Source: Hemerocallis citrina (lineage: Eukaryota; Streptophyta; Magnoliopsida; Asparagales; Asphodelaceae). Taken from it: a DNA stretch of 64,000 nucleotides. The notes under the pieces are model-generated. The model searched no databases, was not told the origin of the DNA, and worked only from the letters and a program-made list of their open reading frames with translations. Within the stretch, counting starts at the first letter, position 1; each line of letters opens with the position of its first letter. The stretch lies in the NCBI GenBank assembly GCA_017893485.1, contig CM030366.1, positions 78,610,654 through 78,674,653 of the forward strand, in the 5' to 3' direction. This document shows, one piece after another, positions 10,751 through 21,572 of this stretch. Made by a program: the position numbers and the translations under genes.

Positions 10751-11820
10751 AATCTTCATAACATCTCAATACACTATATATTTATATGCATACATACATA
10801 TAAATCTCATATCAACATAAAAACATATACACACACAAAAATCATATTCATTTTGAAAAAATGTAGCAATGCTAGTTTATACAAAATTTTCACAACATTT
10901 CATATACTACATTGTCAATTCCAGTGTATAAAATATTTCCACTTCCATTCATACTACTACTCATATCAATCTTCACAATATCTCATTTACTACATTGTCA
11001 ATATTAATCTCAATACACAAAGTAAATATTTTTAAAGAAATTGACGGTATTGGAATACCTAGCACAATTTCGGATTCAAAGTGAGATGTTCAAAGATTCG
11101 GCTCTAAGATCCAAGTGAACGGAGAGAGGAGAGGAGGGAATCAGAATTAGGGTTTATGGATGAGTATTTTGTGATTTATTTAGGGTTTTGAAAGAGGAAA
11201 AATGGAAGGAGAAGAAGTGGGATCTAGGGTTTCAGGGTTTGGGGTTCGGGAGTGGAAGGAGAGAGAGGTAAAGTGAAAGGGAAAGGAGAAGAGAGGGTCA
11301 TTATTTATATTTTTCATAACATCTCAATACACTATATATTTATATGCATACATACATATAAATCTCATATCAACATAAAAACATATACACACACAAAAAT
11401 CATATTCATTTTGAAAAAAATGCAGCAATGCTAGTTTATACAAAATTTTCACAACATTTCATATACTACATTGTCAATTCTAGTGTATAAAATATTTCCA
11501 CTTCCATTCATACTACTACTCATATCAATCTTCACAATATCTCATTTACTACATTGTCAATATAAATCTCAATACACAAAGTAAATATTTTTAAAGAAAT
11601 TGACGGTATTGGAATACCTAGCACAATTTCGGATTCAAAGTGAGATGTTCAAAGATTCAGCTCCAAGATCCAAGTGAACGGAGAGAGGAGAGGAGAGAAT
11701 CAGAATTATGGTTTATGGATGATTATTTTGTGATTTATCTGGGGTTTTGGGTTCGAGAGTGGAGGGAGAGAGAGGTAAAGTGAAAGGGAAAGGAGAAGAA
11801 AGAATCATTATTTATATTTA
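10745..11820. repeat. Tandem duplication, unit about 565 bp, two copies
   Basis: Copy 1 (about 10745-11310) and copy 2 (about 11311-11820) share long stretches such as cataacatctcaatacacta and ggtaaagtgaaagggaaagg. Copy 2 has an internal deletion of about 50 bp near 11740. The block lies between the PMD relic and the right TIR, so on minus it is the likely promoter/leader of the PMD gene. Confidence 0.8.
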
Positions 11821-12175
11821 ATCACTATTATAACTGATGCCGCTATCGCCAATAATCACATCAGTTACGAGAATGTCGTTGTTGGGGATGGCGGCAATAA
11901 TTATAAGATATTTCCGCACTTACAATTTTTTTCCAAGTCAGAGAGTTTACGAATGATGAAAAAATGAACTAATGACGTTCCTCCAAAAAGAAACATGATC
12001 TAAATTTTTTATATAGATTCCGCTCTTGGCAACAACGACTTCAAAATAACCTATGCCGTGTTTTCCAAGAGCGTGTTATGCTGACATGTCCAAAATGGGG
12101 CAGCTGGGTAAATATTTTCAAAGTGGGTCAGTTTGGTAAATATTTTCAAAAATTGGGTCAGTACGGAAAACATTC
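11740..12175 (-). repeat. Right TIR of the large MULE
   Basis: Inverted match to 4630-5075. It ends gggtcagtacggaaaacattc before the candidate TSD. Confidence 0.75.
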
Positions 12176-12189
12176 TGTATTTGTTAATC

Positions 12190-13097
12190 AAAAATTCTGT
12201 ACAGCAAAAAATTGATTACCGTGATTGTTTTGATGAAAAATGGTTGAATAAGTCTATGGGAAAGAAGTAGAGAGACTGAAGGCGGCTCTTTACGATGAAA
12301 ATAAGTCTGCGACCAAGAATGCAAGGGTTGTCCCCCCAGATGTCTTGGCTTCAGATTAGCACTTCCTAGTTCATTTTTGGAATTCTCCAGAGGGAAAGTA
12401 TTCATCTTAATATTACATTTTTATCATTTATTTTGTTTACTAATTCTAATTAAGTTGTAATAATCTGAAATATACAGGAACAAGCTGAAATCAGTTCCGC
12501 CAATCGGTGACAACAGGAGGTCTTGCACACTGCAGGAACTAGCAACTTCGCTGTAGTTCGTGAAAGATTGGTAAGTGCTAGTTTTTTTTATCAGTTTCAT
12601 AGAAGATGTTTCCAATAACTGTTACTAATATACAGGTTGAAGAGATTTAGATTATTTGACGCTACCCACAAGAAATCATATGGTCAATTCCCATCCACTG
12701 TAGCTGCGATGATATTGGTAATATTTTGTACATAACATATGCATCTTTGATTATTTTTTTAATTCGCTTTGAAATAAAATCATATCTTATTTTTGGACAA
12801 TCCGTATTTTTACAAAGCACTACCAAAGTGAAGTATGTCGAGCTATCTTCGACGATGGCCTCCGACTCCTCCACGTATTCCTTCAACAAATTAGCTCTAC
12901 ACCGCGATGCTATGATCGAAGCGAGGGGCCAGCGTCATGGTTGTGTGCGTGGAATGGCTTTAGACCCAACGCCACACAAATCTTCAAGGCTCGTCAATCT
13001 AGTTCCAAGGATCCAGGAGATGAGGAAATACGCTCTTTGCGTTTGCAACACTTGTGCGTCACAAAAATCTCGAATCAGCCATTCCGACACATTGTAG
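12190..13097 (+). pseudogene. CACTA ORF1 (Ptta/En/Spm, Transposase_24 type), 3' part
   Basis: This continues the ORF1 interrupted by the MULEs. Exon-like pieces in order are as follows. VYGKEVERLKAALYDENKSA leads to VVPPDVLASD and HFLVHFWNSPEGK (about 12245-12405). After an acceptor (tatacag, about 12478) comes SSANR, a stop, then LHTAGTSNFAVVRERL (12480-12572) with a gtaagt donor. Next is LFDATHKKSYGQFPSTVAAM (about 12650-12715), and then EARGQRHGCVRGMALDPTPHKS (about 12920-12985). These match the family plan of a W...yW.s block, a NR...HT.GsksFA block, a THkk.G block and a G..RvRG block. Three or more stops make it a relic. Confidence 0.7.
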
Positions 13098-14530
13098 AAG
13101 TGTTATAAAGAACTGATACCAACTGATATATGCTACAAACTGTCATACAATCTCCCTAGTTGCTATGGAACTGATATTTAAATTAATACCTCTAGCTGAT
13201 ACCATCTCCCTAGTCACTAGACAATCCAAATTTTCCATCGAAAACATCAAATTTCCTTATCAGTTCCTTATCAATTCAAAGTATCTGCACAATGTAACAT
13301 CAACATACAGCGATACAGTACAAGCATTTTCAGCTATTGTATTCCAGCTATTGATTTTAAGATATTGTTCAATTATCTGCTCAGATATTATACAGGACTA
13401 TTTTCATCATTCTGATAGGCTCTGAGAACAACTAGTGAATGGGATGTTCATATTTTCCTTGTATACAAAGCAAGGGATAACAGGAAATTATTGGTTTCTG
13501 ATAGAAGAAAATTAAGCACAAAAAAATCCCCTTGAGAACCCATAAATGTTGCTTCAGGGAACCGTAAGCAATAATACAGATATGAATGAGATATGAGAAG
13601 GAGCCAGTTAGGCCCTCATCTCATATAGTGAAATTATTTTAATCAACCAAGTCTTATATATATGCTAAAATGCTTGTTACTGTATCGCTAATTATGTTTA
13701 TACAATAGCTGAAAATTCTTATTTCAGCTCAATTGCACATTACGAACATACATTTTCAGCTATTGTATAAACAAGCATCATTTCAAAATTCTTGTTTGAA
13801 CTTGTTGAGTTATATATCTATCCTTCTGCTGCATGTATTACTTTACATCCATTCTTGTTCGATCTGAGTTCTGTTTCTTTGTAGTACAACCATACAGCAA
13901 TACAGTAAAATATCGTGTATTATAACTTTATGTTAGCTCGAGACATCCTTCAACTTTATAAATAGCTCATTTTATATCTATCTTGTATTGTATATGTTTG
14001 AAGGAAATGGTTACATTAAAATACATGCTTCAACAGCTTAGATACTATTGTAGCTCTAATTTTTTGTACAATTTGTGACTTACACAGCTCCAAAATAGAG
14101 TTCCAACTTGTTCAAGTCAAGCCAATCAAGAGGAAATAGGCAAGCATGATGGAAGCAACTCCGACAGAAGGCGGCATATGCAATAACTTGTTTCTGCGAA
14201 TTGTGATAAACTTTTTTTAGTGGTTTTTTATGCTCGGACTATTTTGAGTTGTAAGATAAAACTTGTGATAACTTTTTTTTAATCGAGCTATGTCTATCTT
14301 AATTTGTGTGAGAAACAAGTTTAGATTCTGAATTTTACACGCAGAACTTTAAAGTTCTTAAGTTGTGTCAATGTTAACATTGAAAATTATAATGAATTTC
14401 ATCCTTTTATTATTTATAGTGTTATTGTAGATTACTGGAATTATGATTGGAAATTATTCAAGGTTTATTAATGCAAAAGAGTGGAAATTATTACAGGTTT
14501 TAATACAAAAGCACCTGAATTTTTTTTTAA
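13098..14530. other. Non-coding CACTA 3' interior
   Basis: AT-rich DNA with no convincing frame. It includes a perfect 22-bp inverted repeat (13695-13716 and 13752-13773, arms beginning tgtttatacaatagctgaaa) and scattered copies of cagctattgta. Confidence 0.5.
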
Positions 14531-14534
14531 AAAA

Positions 14535-14910
14535 ATTGTGTACCCCGGCGTTTTGGAAAACGCCGGAGTTGATGAAATTATTTCCCACAATTACTTATTT
14601 TAATAAAATTATATTAAAAATTAATTTTTAAAATACTTACCCCAGTGTTTGGAAACGCCGAGGTAGGTTAATTTATGTAATTATTTTTAAAATTAAAATA
14701 AATATACCCCGGCACAAAACAAACGCCGGGTACCAGCGAAGAACACCTGTGCTTGGGGAAACGCCGGGGTAGAGTTGAAAACAAAGCCCGGCAAGCGCAA
14801 CACTGTTGTTTGTTGCAGCGTTGTATGAAATGCCGGTAGCTTATTTTTCGGCGTTTATAACCGTCAGGATTGACTTAAAAAAACGCCGGTTGCCCTTGGC
14901 CTTTACAGTG
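14535..14910. repeat. CACTA subterminal repeats and right terminus
   Basis: Multiple short palindromic blocks of the form accccggcgttt...aaacgccggg (around 14543, 14640, 14707, 14755, 14825, 14880) lead to the terminus ctttacagtg. Clustered, inverted subterminal motifs of this type are the binding sites of the CACTA ORF1 protein in studied elements. Confidence 0.75.
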
Positions 14911-15345
14911 TGCCCCATCTCCTTTTAAACTCTTCATGCTTCAAATCAACATGATATCTCAAAATTTTCACGTGGAACATGATTTTTGATAAAACTAGAA
15001 TCAGCAGAAGCTTTCTCAACAAGAGTGTGGAGGCCATCTTTTTCTTCGGGAAAGAAAATTAGCATGGAAAATCTTTTTCAATCTTGGTTTGGTTGGTAGC
15101 GAAGCTTGAGGACTTTGAAGATGAACTGATCCGACCGACTTGACATGAAGGGCACTTGAACGGTACTTCCATTGAGGAGGTGGAATTTTCCGGCTGTGGT
15201 CATGGATTTGTCGAACTTTTTCATCTTTAAAGTATAGTGCATTTGTGAGAACAATCCTCGTAGTGCAGTTTAAGGCATTTGCAGGGATGAGGTCCTTGAT
15301 GAGCCCACTGATTCTATTTGAAACCCAAGTAGAAGACTTGCACCA
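14911..15345 (-). pseudogene. Serpin (serine protease inhibitor) gene fragment, disrupted by the CACTA
   Basis: Plant serpins trap proteases through a reactive-centre loop. Read on minus from about 15345: WVSNRISGLIKDLIPANALN, then TTRIVLTNALYFK (serpin helix F and strand 3A region), a frameshift, FDKSMTTAGKFHLLNGSTVQ and VPFMSS, FKVLKLRYQ, FSMLIFFPEEKDGLHTLVEK and finally NFEI. The last codons before 14911 read as the conserved ISFGFEASRVLKEMG region, but with three codons changed to stops. The reading ends exactly at the CACTA boundary, so the reactive-centre loop half is missing here and probably lies beyond the CACTA's left end, outside the window. The 5' end runs into non-coding DNA (possible intron) and then the Tat element at 15478. 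Confidence 0.8.
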
Positions 15346-15477
15346 TCAACAACATAATAGTACATCCAATTATTATCCTAAGAATTATCAAATTAATAAA
15401 CTCGCTGCTAAATAAGATATAGCCGATGATTAAGAGAAGAAATTTTGATATTTAGTTTCCAAACAAGACTTCATATC

Positions 15478-15995
15478 TGATATGGGTCAGATGACGTGGC
15501 CCCTCCTGGACCATCAGATCTCCTCAAAACGCGCTTTTTCCTGATCATCAGATCAACCCAGAGCCAGATGGGTCTCTTCCACGTTAGGCCCACGAGCAAA
15601 CGGGTCCGACCCGGCCCAGTAGGGTCTCAGACCTGTTTCCACTGCCTATAAATACCAGATCCCTCCTCACTGGCCAGGTAATCAACCTTTCTACCCCTGA
15701 ACCCTAGCTACTGTTGCTTTTCCAAGTAACTGCCTAGATCGTCGGATGACCTGTCGCCGGGACTTCTCCCGGTATTTCCAGGTAGTGTGTAGGTACCGAA
15801 GATCCGAGCCGAGCCGCCAACATCTGAGCTGAGCTACTACATCTGAGCCGAGCACCGGGCCTCTACCTCTCCGCTCCTACTTCCGAGCTGCTCCCGCTCC
15901 AAGGGATCGGACCGCGCCAGCACCAACGGTTTCTCTCTCACAAATTACAAGAACTCACACTTGTTGCAGCCACACCCCAAAAACAAACTGTATCA
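15478..15995 (+). repeat. 5' LTR of the Tat element
   Basis: 518 bp, TGATA...TATCA bounded. It has a TATA box (tataaat, 15647-15653). An 18-bp stretch repeating the gagctgagctac / ctgagccgag motif near 15820-15860 is longer than in the 3' LTR. Confidence 0.9.
15647..15653 (+). promoter_or_regulatory. TATA box of the Tat 5' LTR
   Basis: tataaat in gcctataaataccag, about 180 bp into the LTR, the expected U3 position. Confidence 0.6.
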
Positions 15996-16015
15996 GGTTG
16001 GCACCGTCTGTGGGA
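15996..16015 (+). promoter_or_regulatory. Primer-binding site of the Tat element
   Basis: ggttggcaccgtctgtggga directly follows the 5' LTR. A ttggcnccgtctgtggg stretch at this position is typical of Tat-lineage elements. Confidence 0.7.
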
Positions 16016-16083
16016 ACAACCTTTTAGGTACTGTCGTCCTTCCGAGCCCAGCCAGAGTCGCCACCTTGGGTCCAAGTCCATCC

Positions 16084-17445
16084 ATGGATCCCAAAGCCAA
16101 AAGGGCCGTCACCTCGTCACGACATCCGGGCCCCCTACATCATAACCGCGCGAATGGCCAGGGTTCCAACCAACCTCGGGTCAACAGCGCGGCCCAACCT
16201 TCAAGTGCGTCTGATTTGCGTCGCGTCATCTCGAACAGACAGGCCATCCGAACGAAGGGAGAGGCCGCTTCCAACTCCGTCTTGAACCATCGTCGACAGC
16301 TTTCCCAGGTGCGCGATCCCCCGCAGGACCCGGTGGGGCAAGCCCTTGTCACAAGGGTCGAATTCCAGAATTTTCGGGACGAGATTCTCCAAGCCATCCG
16401 AGGCGGCCAGCCGACCAAGGTCTGCAACAGTTTCGACCCCCGGTCAGGAACAGGAGCCGGTGAGTCCCGCAGATCGGCTCATCCCCAAGAGCAGGCAGAC
16501 GTCGTCCTTCTTCGTTTGGAGGAAATGGAGAACTGCCTCACCCATCTTGGTGAGGGCGGACCAGTACCGGGTCGCGGTCATCGACAGACCAGACCCCCCT
16601 TTTTCCTCCTAAATCCTAGAGGCCGAGATCCCTCAGAATTTCAGGCCTCCCCAATTCGAGACCTACAATGGCGAAGGTGATCTTGTTGATTACATAGAGG
16701 GCTTTAAGACCATCATGATGATTCACAGCGCTGCGGATTCCCTCCTCTACCGTGCCTTCCCTGCTACCTTTCGTGGACCGGCTTGGGAATGGTTCTCCAA
16801 ACTTACCCCCGGCTCGGTCTTCTCTTTCGAGCAGCTAGAGGCGAGTTTCCGAGCCCACTTTGTGACCAGCAGGAAGGTCGAGAAGACGAGCTCTTCCCTT
16901 CTGGACCTAAAACAGAAGGACAGGGAATCCCTCCAGGAGTTCATTCGGAGGTTCACCACCGAGGTGAGGTCAGTTTCCTTCCTCGACACAGGGGTCGCCT
17001 CTGCAGCCTTTCGACATAATGTCCACCACGGCCAGCTCAAGGCTTCTTTAGTCAAGAAGCCACTCGTGGAATTCCTCGACCTACTCAACAGGGTCAAGAA
17101 GTATATCTGGGCCGAGGAGGCCCTCAATCCCGATGGCGCCAAGGAAGCCACTGCTAAGGGGAAGCGTAAGGTCGATGAAGCTGAGCCTTTCAAGAGACCC
17201 ATGAAAGAAGCAACTGGTCTCAAAAGGGTCCCCCGGTCCCCCGATTCGAGAGATATACACCCCTGACACAGAACGTCTCGACAATCTTGATGGAGATCGA
17301 GGAAAAAGGGATCATCCGCTTCCCTCCCCGATAGATGAACAACGGCAAGAAGCGAGACCAAAGGTTCTACTGCCGCTTCCACCGAGACACCGAGCATGAT
17401 ACAGATCATTGTCGAGCCCTTAAAGATGAGATCAAGCCCTCATGC
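16084..17445 (+). pseudogene. Tat gag polyprotein, frameshifted
   Basis: Gag forms the virus-like particle. The start at 16084 (MDPKAKRAVTSSRHPG) lies about 90 bp after the PBS. The frame is open to 16680, but the retrotransposon gag core continues in another frame from about 16615: ILxAEIPQNFRPPQFETYNG-like sequence, then YRAFPATFRGPAWEWFSKL, SFEQLEASFRAHF, KDRESLQEFIRRF, ending about 17266. A third frame after that carries RFYCRFHRDTEHDTDHCRAL, the Cys/His motif of Tat gag proteins. At least two frameshifts and a stop (near 17334) break it. Confidence 0.85.
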
Positions 17446-17604
17446 AACGAGGGTAACTGAGGGAGTTCGCCCGGACCAACCCCAAATACCGAAGAGAACC
17501 AAGGAGCCCGAGGCCTTCGCCTCCTCCTCGAGCAAACAGCCGCCGCCCAGAGCGGGACCCCGAACCCGGGGAAGCAGGGGGACCAGCTATCCTCCACTAC
17601 GTAT

Positions 17605-18060
17605 ATGGCTGGACCCATGGGAGGGGACTCCAATACCTCCCGCAAGGCCTTCGTCCGAGAGGTCAATTCTGTCCGGGACCATCCCTCCCCCCGTGTCAAG
17701 CAGCTGGCTGTCTCCTTCTCAGGAGAAGACCTCGAAGGCGTCCGGCTTTCGCACTACGACGCCCTCGTTATCAGCCTCTTCATGGCCAACTTTGAGGTCC
17801 GCCGTATCCTCGTGGACAACGGCAGCTCAGTTAATACCTATTCTTAGAAGCATTTGAGAAACTCAAGCTCCCCCGAGAGAAGCTCAAGCTCACCGGCTAC
17901 ACCCTTCACGGGTTTTTGGGTGTCCCCATATAGATTGAGGGGATTGTGACACTAGATGTAACTGCAGGCATGACCCCCATCCTACGAACTGAGTCGATGG
18001 ATTTCATGGTGGTCAACGTCAAGGCAGCATACAATGCCATCCTCGGCCGACCCGAGCTCT
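17605..18060 (+). pseudogene. Tat aspartic protease region
   Basis: An open frame (17605-17847) ends with ANFEVRRILVDNGSSVN, matching the retropepsin active site LVDxGSSxN of this clade. Typical copies have DGGSS or DNGSS. A stop follows at once. Conserved downstream protease sequence continues in another frame, with KLTGYTLHGFLGVPI and AAYNAILGRPEL, interrupted by stops at about 17931 and 18069. It would process the Gag-Pol polyprotein. Confidence 0.75.
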
Positions 18061-18167
18061 GCTCGTTCTAGGTTGTCCCCTCAGCCTACCATCTAAAACT
18101 AAAGTTCCCCACCGACCTCGGGGTCGGGATCGTCTGAGGCAACCAGGAGTCGGTACGTTCGTGCTAC

Positions 18168-19690
18168 ATGACAGCGGTCGGGGGTAGGGTATTTCCCCTC
18201 GACGCAGTTGAACTCCCTCCCGAGAGAGACCAACCGGAGTCGGAACCAGTGAACGAGCTGGAGGAAGTCTCGTTCGGGGCAGATGACAAATCTAAACATT
18301 TTCGTGTGAGCTGCACCCTGTCCCCAGACTTGAAGCAAGGCCTGATCGATTGCGTCCGCCGCAACATCGACCTCTTCGCCTGGGATTTTAGAGGACCTGA
18401 TCATGCACCGACTGAGCGTTGCCCTGGGCACCAAGCCCATTCATTAGAAACGGTGCAAGTTCGCTCCGGAGACGCAACACACCCTAAAAATTGAGGTAGA
18501 AAATCTGTTGTCCGCTCGATTCATTCAGGAGGTCAGCTACTCGGAGTGGCTGGCCAACATCGTTATGGTGAAGAAGGCCAGTGGGAGCTAGAGGATCTAC
18601 ATAGACTTCACAGACCTCAACAAGATATGCCCGAAAACCCCCTTTCCTTTCCCAAGCATCGACGCCCTCATCGATGGGACGTCGGGTCACGAGCTGCTGA
18701 GGTTCATGGATGCCTTTTCAGGCTATAACCAAATCCGCATGTTGCCTCCTGATATCGCCAAGACGTCTTTCGTAACCGACCAAGGTCTATATTGCTACTG
18801 GGTCATGCCCTTCGAGCTCAAGAATGTCGGAGCCACCTACCAGAGGCTCGTCAACTGGGTCTTCAAAGATCAGATCGGTCGCAACATGGAGGTATACATC
18901 GATGACATGCTCGTCAAAAGCCGACGAGGTCAGGACCATGTGAACGATCTTGAAGAAGCATTTGGCATCCTTCGAGCACATAACATGAGGCTTAATCCCG
19001 CCAAGTGCGCCTTCAGCGTCTCCTCCGGGAAATTCCTCGGGTTCGTCGTTAGTCAGCGCGACATCGAGGAAAACCCCGAAAAGATCCAGGCCATCATTGA
19101 CATGGCCTCTCCTCGAAGTATTAAGGAAGTTCAGCGCCTAACGGGGAGGTTGGCGGCCATCGGCCGCTTCCTCTCGAAATCAGGGGAGAAGTCACTCCCC
19201 TTCTTCAAGGCTATCCGAGGAGCCAAAGGCTTCGAGTGGGGGGACACCCAGCAGCAGGCATTCGAACAACTGAAGTCCTATCTTGCCAACCCTCCACCTT
19301 TGAGTAAACCCAAACCGGGCGAACCACTACAACTATATCTCTTAGCCTTGGAGAGCGCCCTCAGTACCTTCCTCGTTCGGGAAGATGACGGTGTCCAAAA
19401 GCCTCTGTACTACGTGAGCAAAGTCTTGCTCTTGGCAGAGACGAGGTATGCTAAAATGGAGAAGGTGGCCTATGCACTCATGATGGCCGCACGAAAGCTT
19501 TGCCCTTATTTCCAAGCACACTCCATTCAGGCCCTCACGGACCAGCCCCTTAAGGTTGTCCTTCACAAGCCCGAGACTTTCGACCATTTGGTCAAGTGGT
19601 CGATCGAGCTGAGTCAGTACGACATCAGTTACCAACCCAGGACAGCCATAAAGGGGCAGACCCTCGCCGAATTTACCACGGAATGCACCA
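18168..19690 (+). pseudogene. Tat reverse transcriptase and first RNase H
   Basis: A linker and the start of RT lie at 18168-18700 in broken frames (LKQGLIDCVRRNIDLFAWDF is the conserved lead-in). The long open frame from 18706 has FMDAFSGYNQIRM, TSFVTDQGLYCYWVMPF and the catalytic YIDDMLVKS, so the YxDD centre is intact. NPAKCAFSVSSGKFLGFVVS, a connection domain and the first RNase H (YLLALESALSTFLVRE...PLYYVSK) follow. In Tat elements this first RNase H is degenerate and is supplemented by a second domain, as here. Confidence 0.9.
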
Positions 19691-20160
19691 TTTCTGAGCC
19701 ATCAAACATTCAGGAGACCGACCTAATGTGGGAGGTTTATGTTGACGGTTCGTCTTGCGAGGGAGGAAGCGGAGCGGGCATCATTCTGAAAGGGCTCGAT
19801 GTTTTCGTCCTTCAGTACTCTCTGCATCTGAATTTCCCAGCCTCAAACAACGAAGCGGAGTATGAAGCTATGATCGCGGGGCTCACCCTAGCACGCAAGG
19901 CCGGATCCAGACACATCAAGGCCTTTAGCGACTCCCAGCTCGTGGTCAACCAGATCACCGGGGAGTACGAAGCTTCGCGACCCCCGAATGGTGCAATACC
20001 TGGCGGTAGTCCATCACCTCTTGGCATCTTTCGAATACCAATTAGTAGAAATGATCCCCAGGGAACAGAACGCCCAAGAGGATTCATTATTGAAGCTCGC
20101 CTCGTCATCATTCGAATGGCTCGATCACATCGTTCTGATCAAAGTCCTCCTCAAGCCTAG
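19691..20160 (+). pseudogene. Tat second (archaeal-type) RNase H domain
   Basis: This is the in-frame continuation of the RT open frame. WEVYVDGSSCEGGSGAGIIL, SNNEAEYEAMIAGL and FSDSQLVVNQITGEYEA contain the D, E, D residues of a ribonuclease H active site. After about 19975 the frame slips. The true continuation (MVQYLAVVHHLLASF, VEMIPREQNAQEDSLLKLAS) is in the 19988 frame. Confidence 0.85.
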
Positions 20161-20199
20161 CATCGACCTCCCCGAAGCCTCCTGCCTCAAACTGATCTC

Positions 20200-21470
20200 C
20201 AACCAGACAACTGGACGATGCCCATTCAAAAATTTCTTTTGGACGGCGAGCTCCCTCAAGACCGAGCCGAAGCAAGAAGGATCAGGGTCCGCTCCGAAAG
20301 ATTCACCCTGATTGAAGGAACACTCTTCAAGCGCTCATACACATCAGCCGACGGTAGGCCCTACCTCCGTTGCCTAACTCCAGGCGAGGCAAAGTACGCT
20401 CTGAAGGAAATACACGAGGGGATTGACGGATGCCACATGGGGAGCAGGTCACTCGCCCGAAAGGCCTTAAATCATGGGTACTACTAGCCTACAATGCTGC
20501 AAGACTCCCAAGACCTCGTCAGGCGATGTGGTCCATGCCAAAGATTCTCGTCGATGAAAAGGCTTCCCCAGGACAACCTCCGATCCCTATCCAGCCCGAC
20601 CCTTTTCGCTATGCGGGGGATGGACCTGGTCGGTCCCTTCCCACAAGCAATGGGTCAAAGCAAATTTCTGGTGGTAGCCATTGACTACTTCACAAAGTGG
20701 ATCGAGGCAGAACCCCTGGCCACGATCACCGAGCATCAAACTCAACAATTCTTCTAGAGGAACATCATCTGCCGATTCGGAATCCCGCAGGTACTCATCA
20801 CAGACGACGGGACCCAATTCGCGGGTAAAAACTTTCGAAAGATCTGCAAAGACATCGGCATTTGCCAATGCTTCTCATCGGTGTGCCACCCTCAGTCAAA
20901 TAGCGAAGCCGAAAATGTGAACCGCCAGATCCTAGTCGGCCTCAAGAAGCAGCTGGATAATTCACCAAAGGGGCCATAGGTCGACGAGCTACCAAGCATA
21001 CTCTGGGGCACACTGAACAACTAAGAGGGTCCCCACGGGCGAATTCCCCTTCAACCTCACCTACGGCACCGAGGCTATTATCCCTTTCGCGATTGGTCTC
21101 CCCTCGCCCAGGATCATGGCCATCAGCCAGGAGGACAACTCTTCGGACCTCAGAGCCAATGTGGACCTCATTGACGAGGTCAGGAAAAGATCCGCCATTC
21201 GCAGAAGCATATACCAACAAAGGATCGAGAAAATTTACAACAAGAAGGACCGCCTGGTGGACATCAAGCAGGGCGACCTCGTGCTCCGAAAGCTCGTGGT
21301 CTCCGACCCCAGAGGAAAGCGGAAACTCTCGCCTGATTGGGAGGGCAATTAAAAGGTCTCTAAAGTGCTCCGTCCTGGCACGTACCGACTCGCAGACCTG
21401 GGTGGCAGGATAATCAAGAGGCCCTGGAATGCGGAGCACCTCATTAAGTTCCTCGAAGGAGAGGGCTAGA
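20200..21470 (+). pseudogene. Tat integrase, multiple stops
   Basis: Integrase inserts the cDNA. Visible in order: an HHCC zinc domain (HEGIDGCHMGSRS, then CGPCQRFS) with a stop at about 20487; the catalytic core with MDLVGPFP, a TDDGTQFAG block (usual TDNGTQF) and SEAENVNRQIL supplying the D, D, E positions; and a C-terminal GPY-like end (RPGTYRLADLGG, RPWNAEHLIKF). Stops at about 20487, 20756, 20980, 21022 and 21350 separate the pieces. Confidence 0.85.
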
Positions 21471-21572
21471 CTTATGTAACCGATCTATTGTAATCGGCAC
21501 TTACGTGTCATTCCCTTTTGTAAATAACAAAGTGTAACTTTATGTTTTCTCCTACACTTTTTAAATTTTTTC

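Larger units (their letters stand above)
4630..12175. mobile_element. Large MULE carrying a transposase relic and a plant mobile domain (PMD) gene
   Basis: The left terminus (ttccgtactgacccagtttt) and right terminus are inverted copies. The similarity runs to about 5075 on the left and back to about 11740 on the right, giving TIRs of roughly 440 bp with shared landmarks such as ccaacaacg and agagcg motifs. Flanking 9-mers tatatttgt (4621-4629) and tgtatttgt (12176-12184) match at 8 of 9 positions, the TSD length expected for MULEs. Inside are a plus-strand MULE transposase relic and a minus-strand PMD relic, plus later insertions at 7260-7800 and 7960-8894. PMD genes carried by MULEs (the PMD-C class) are known in plants. 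Confidence 0.8.
1..14910 (+). mobile_element. CACTA (En/Spm) transposon, right-hand part, with nested insertions
   Basis: The interval reads on the plus strand as TNP2-like transposase end, then ORF1 (Ptta/En/Spm type), then GC-rich palindromic subterminal repeats, then a terminus ending ctttacagtg at 14910. The reverse complement of that end begins CACTG, as CACTA elements do. The next three bases (tgc, 14911-14913) are the candidate 3-bp TSD, and serpin coding sequence begins exactly there, which fixes the boundary. The left end lies outside the window. ORF1 is split by two MULEs (2351-4349 and 4630-12175), so the CACTA is older than both. It cannot be autonomous because all its coding parts carry stops. 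Confidence 0.75.

Noticed and set aside
16140..17409. Minus-strand frames over gag (up to 220 codons)
   Set aside because: Shadows of the gag coding strand; the plus strand carries recognisable gag motifs.
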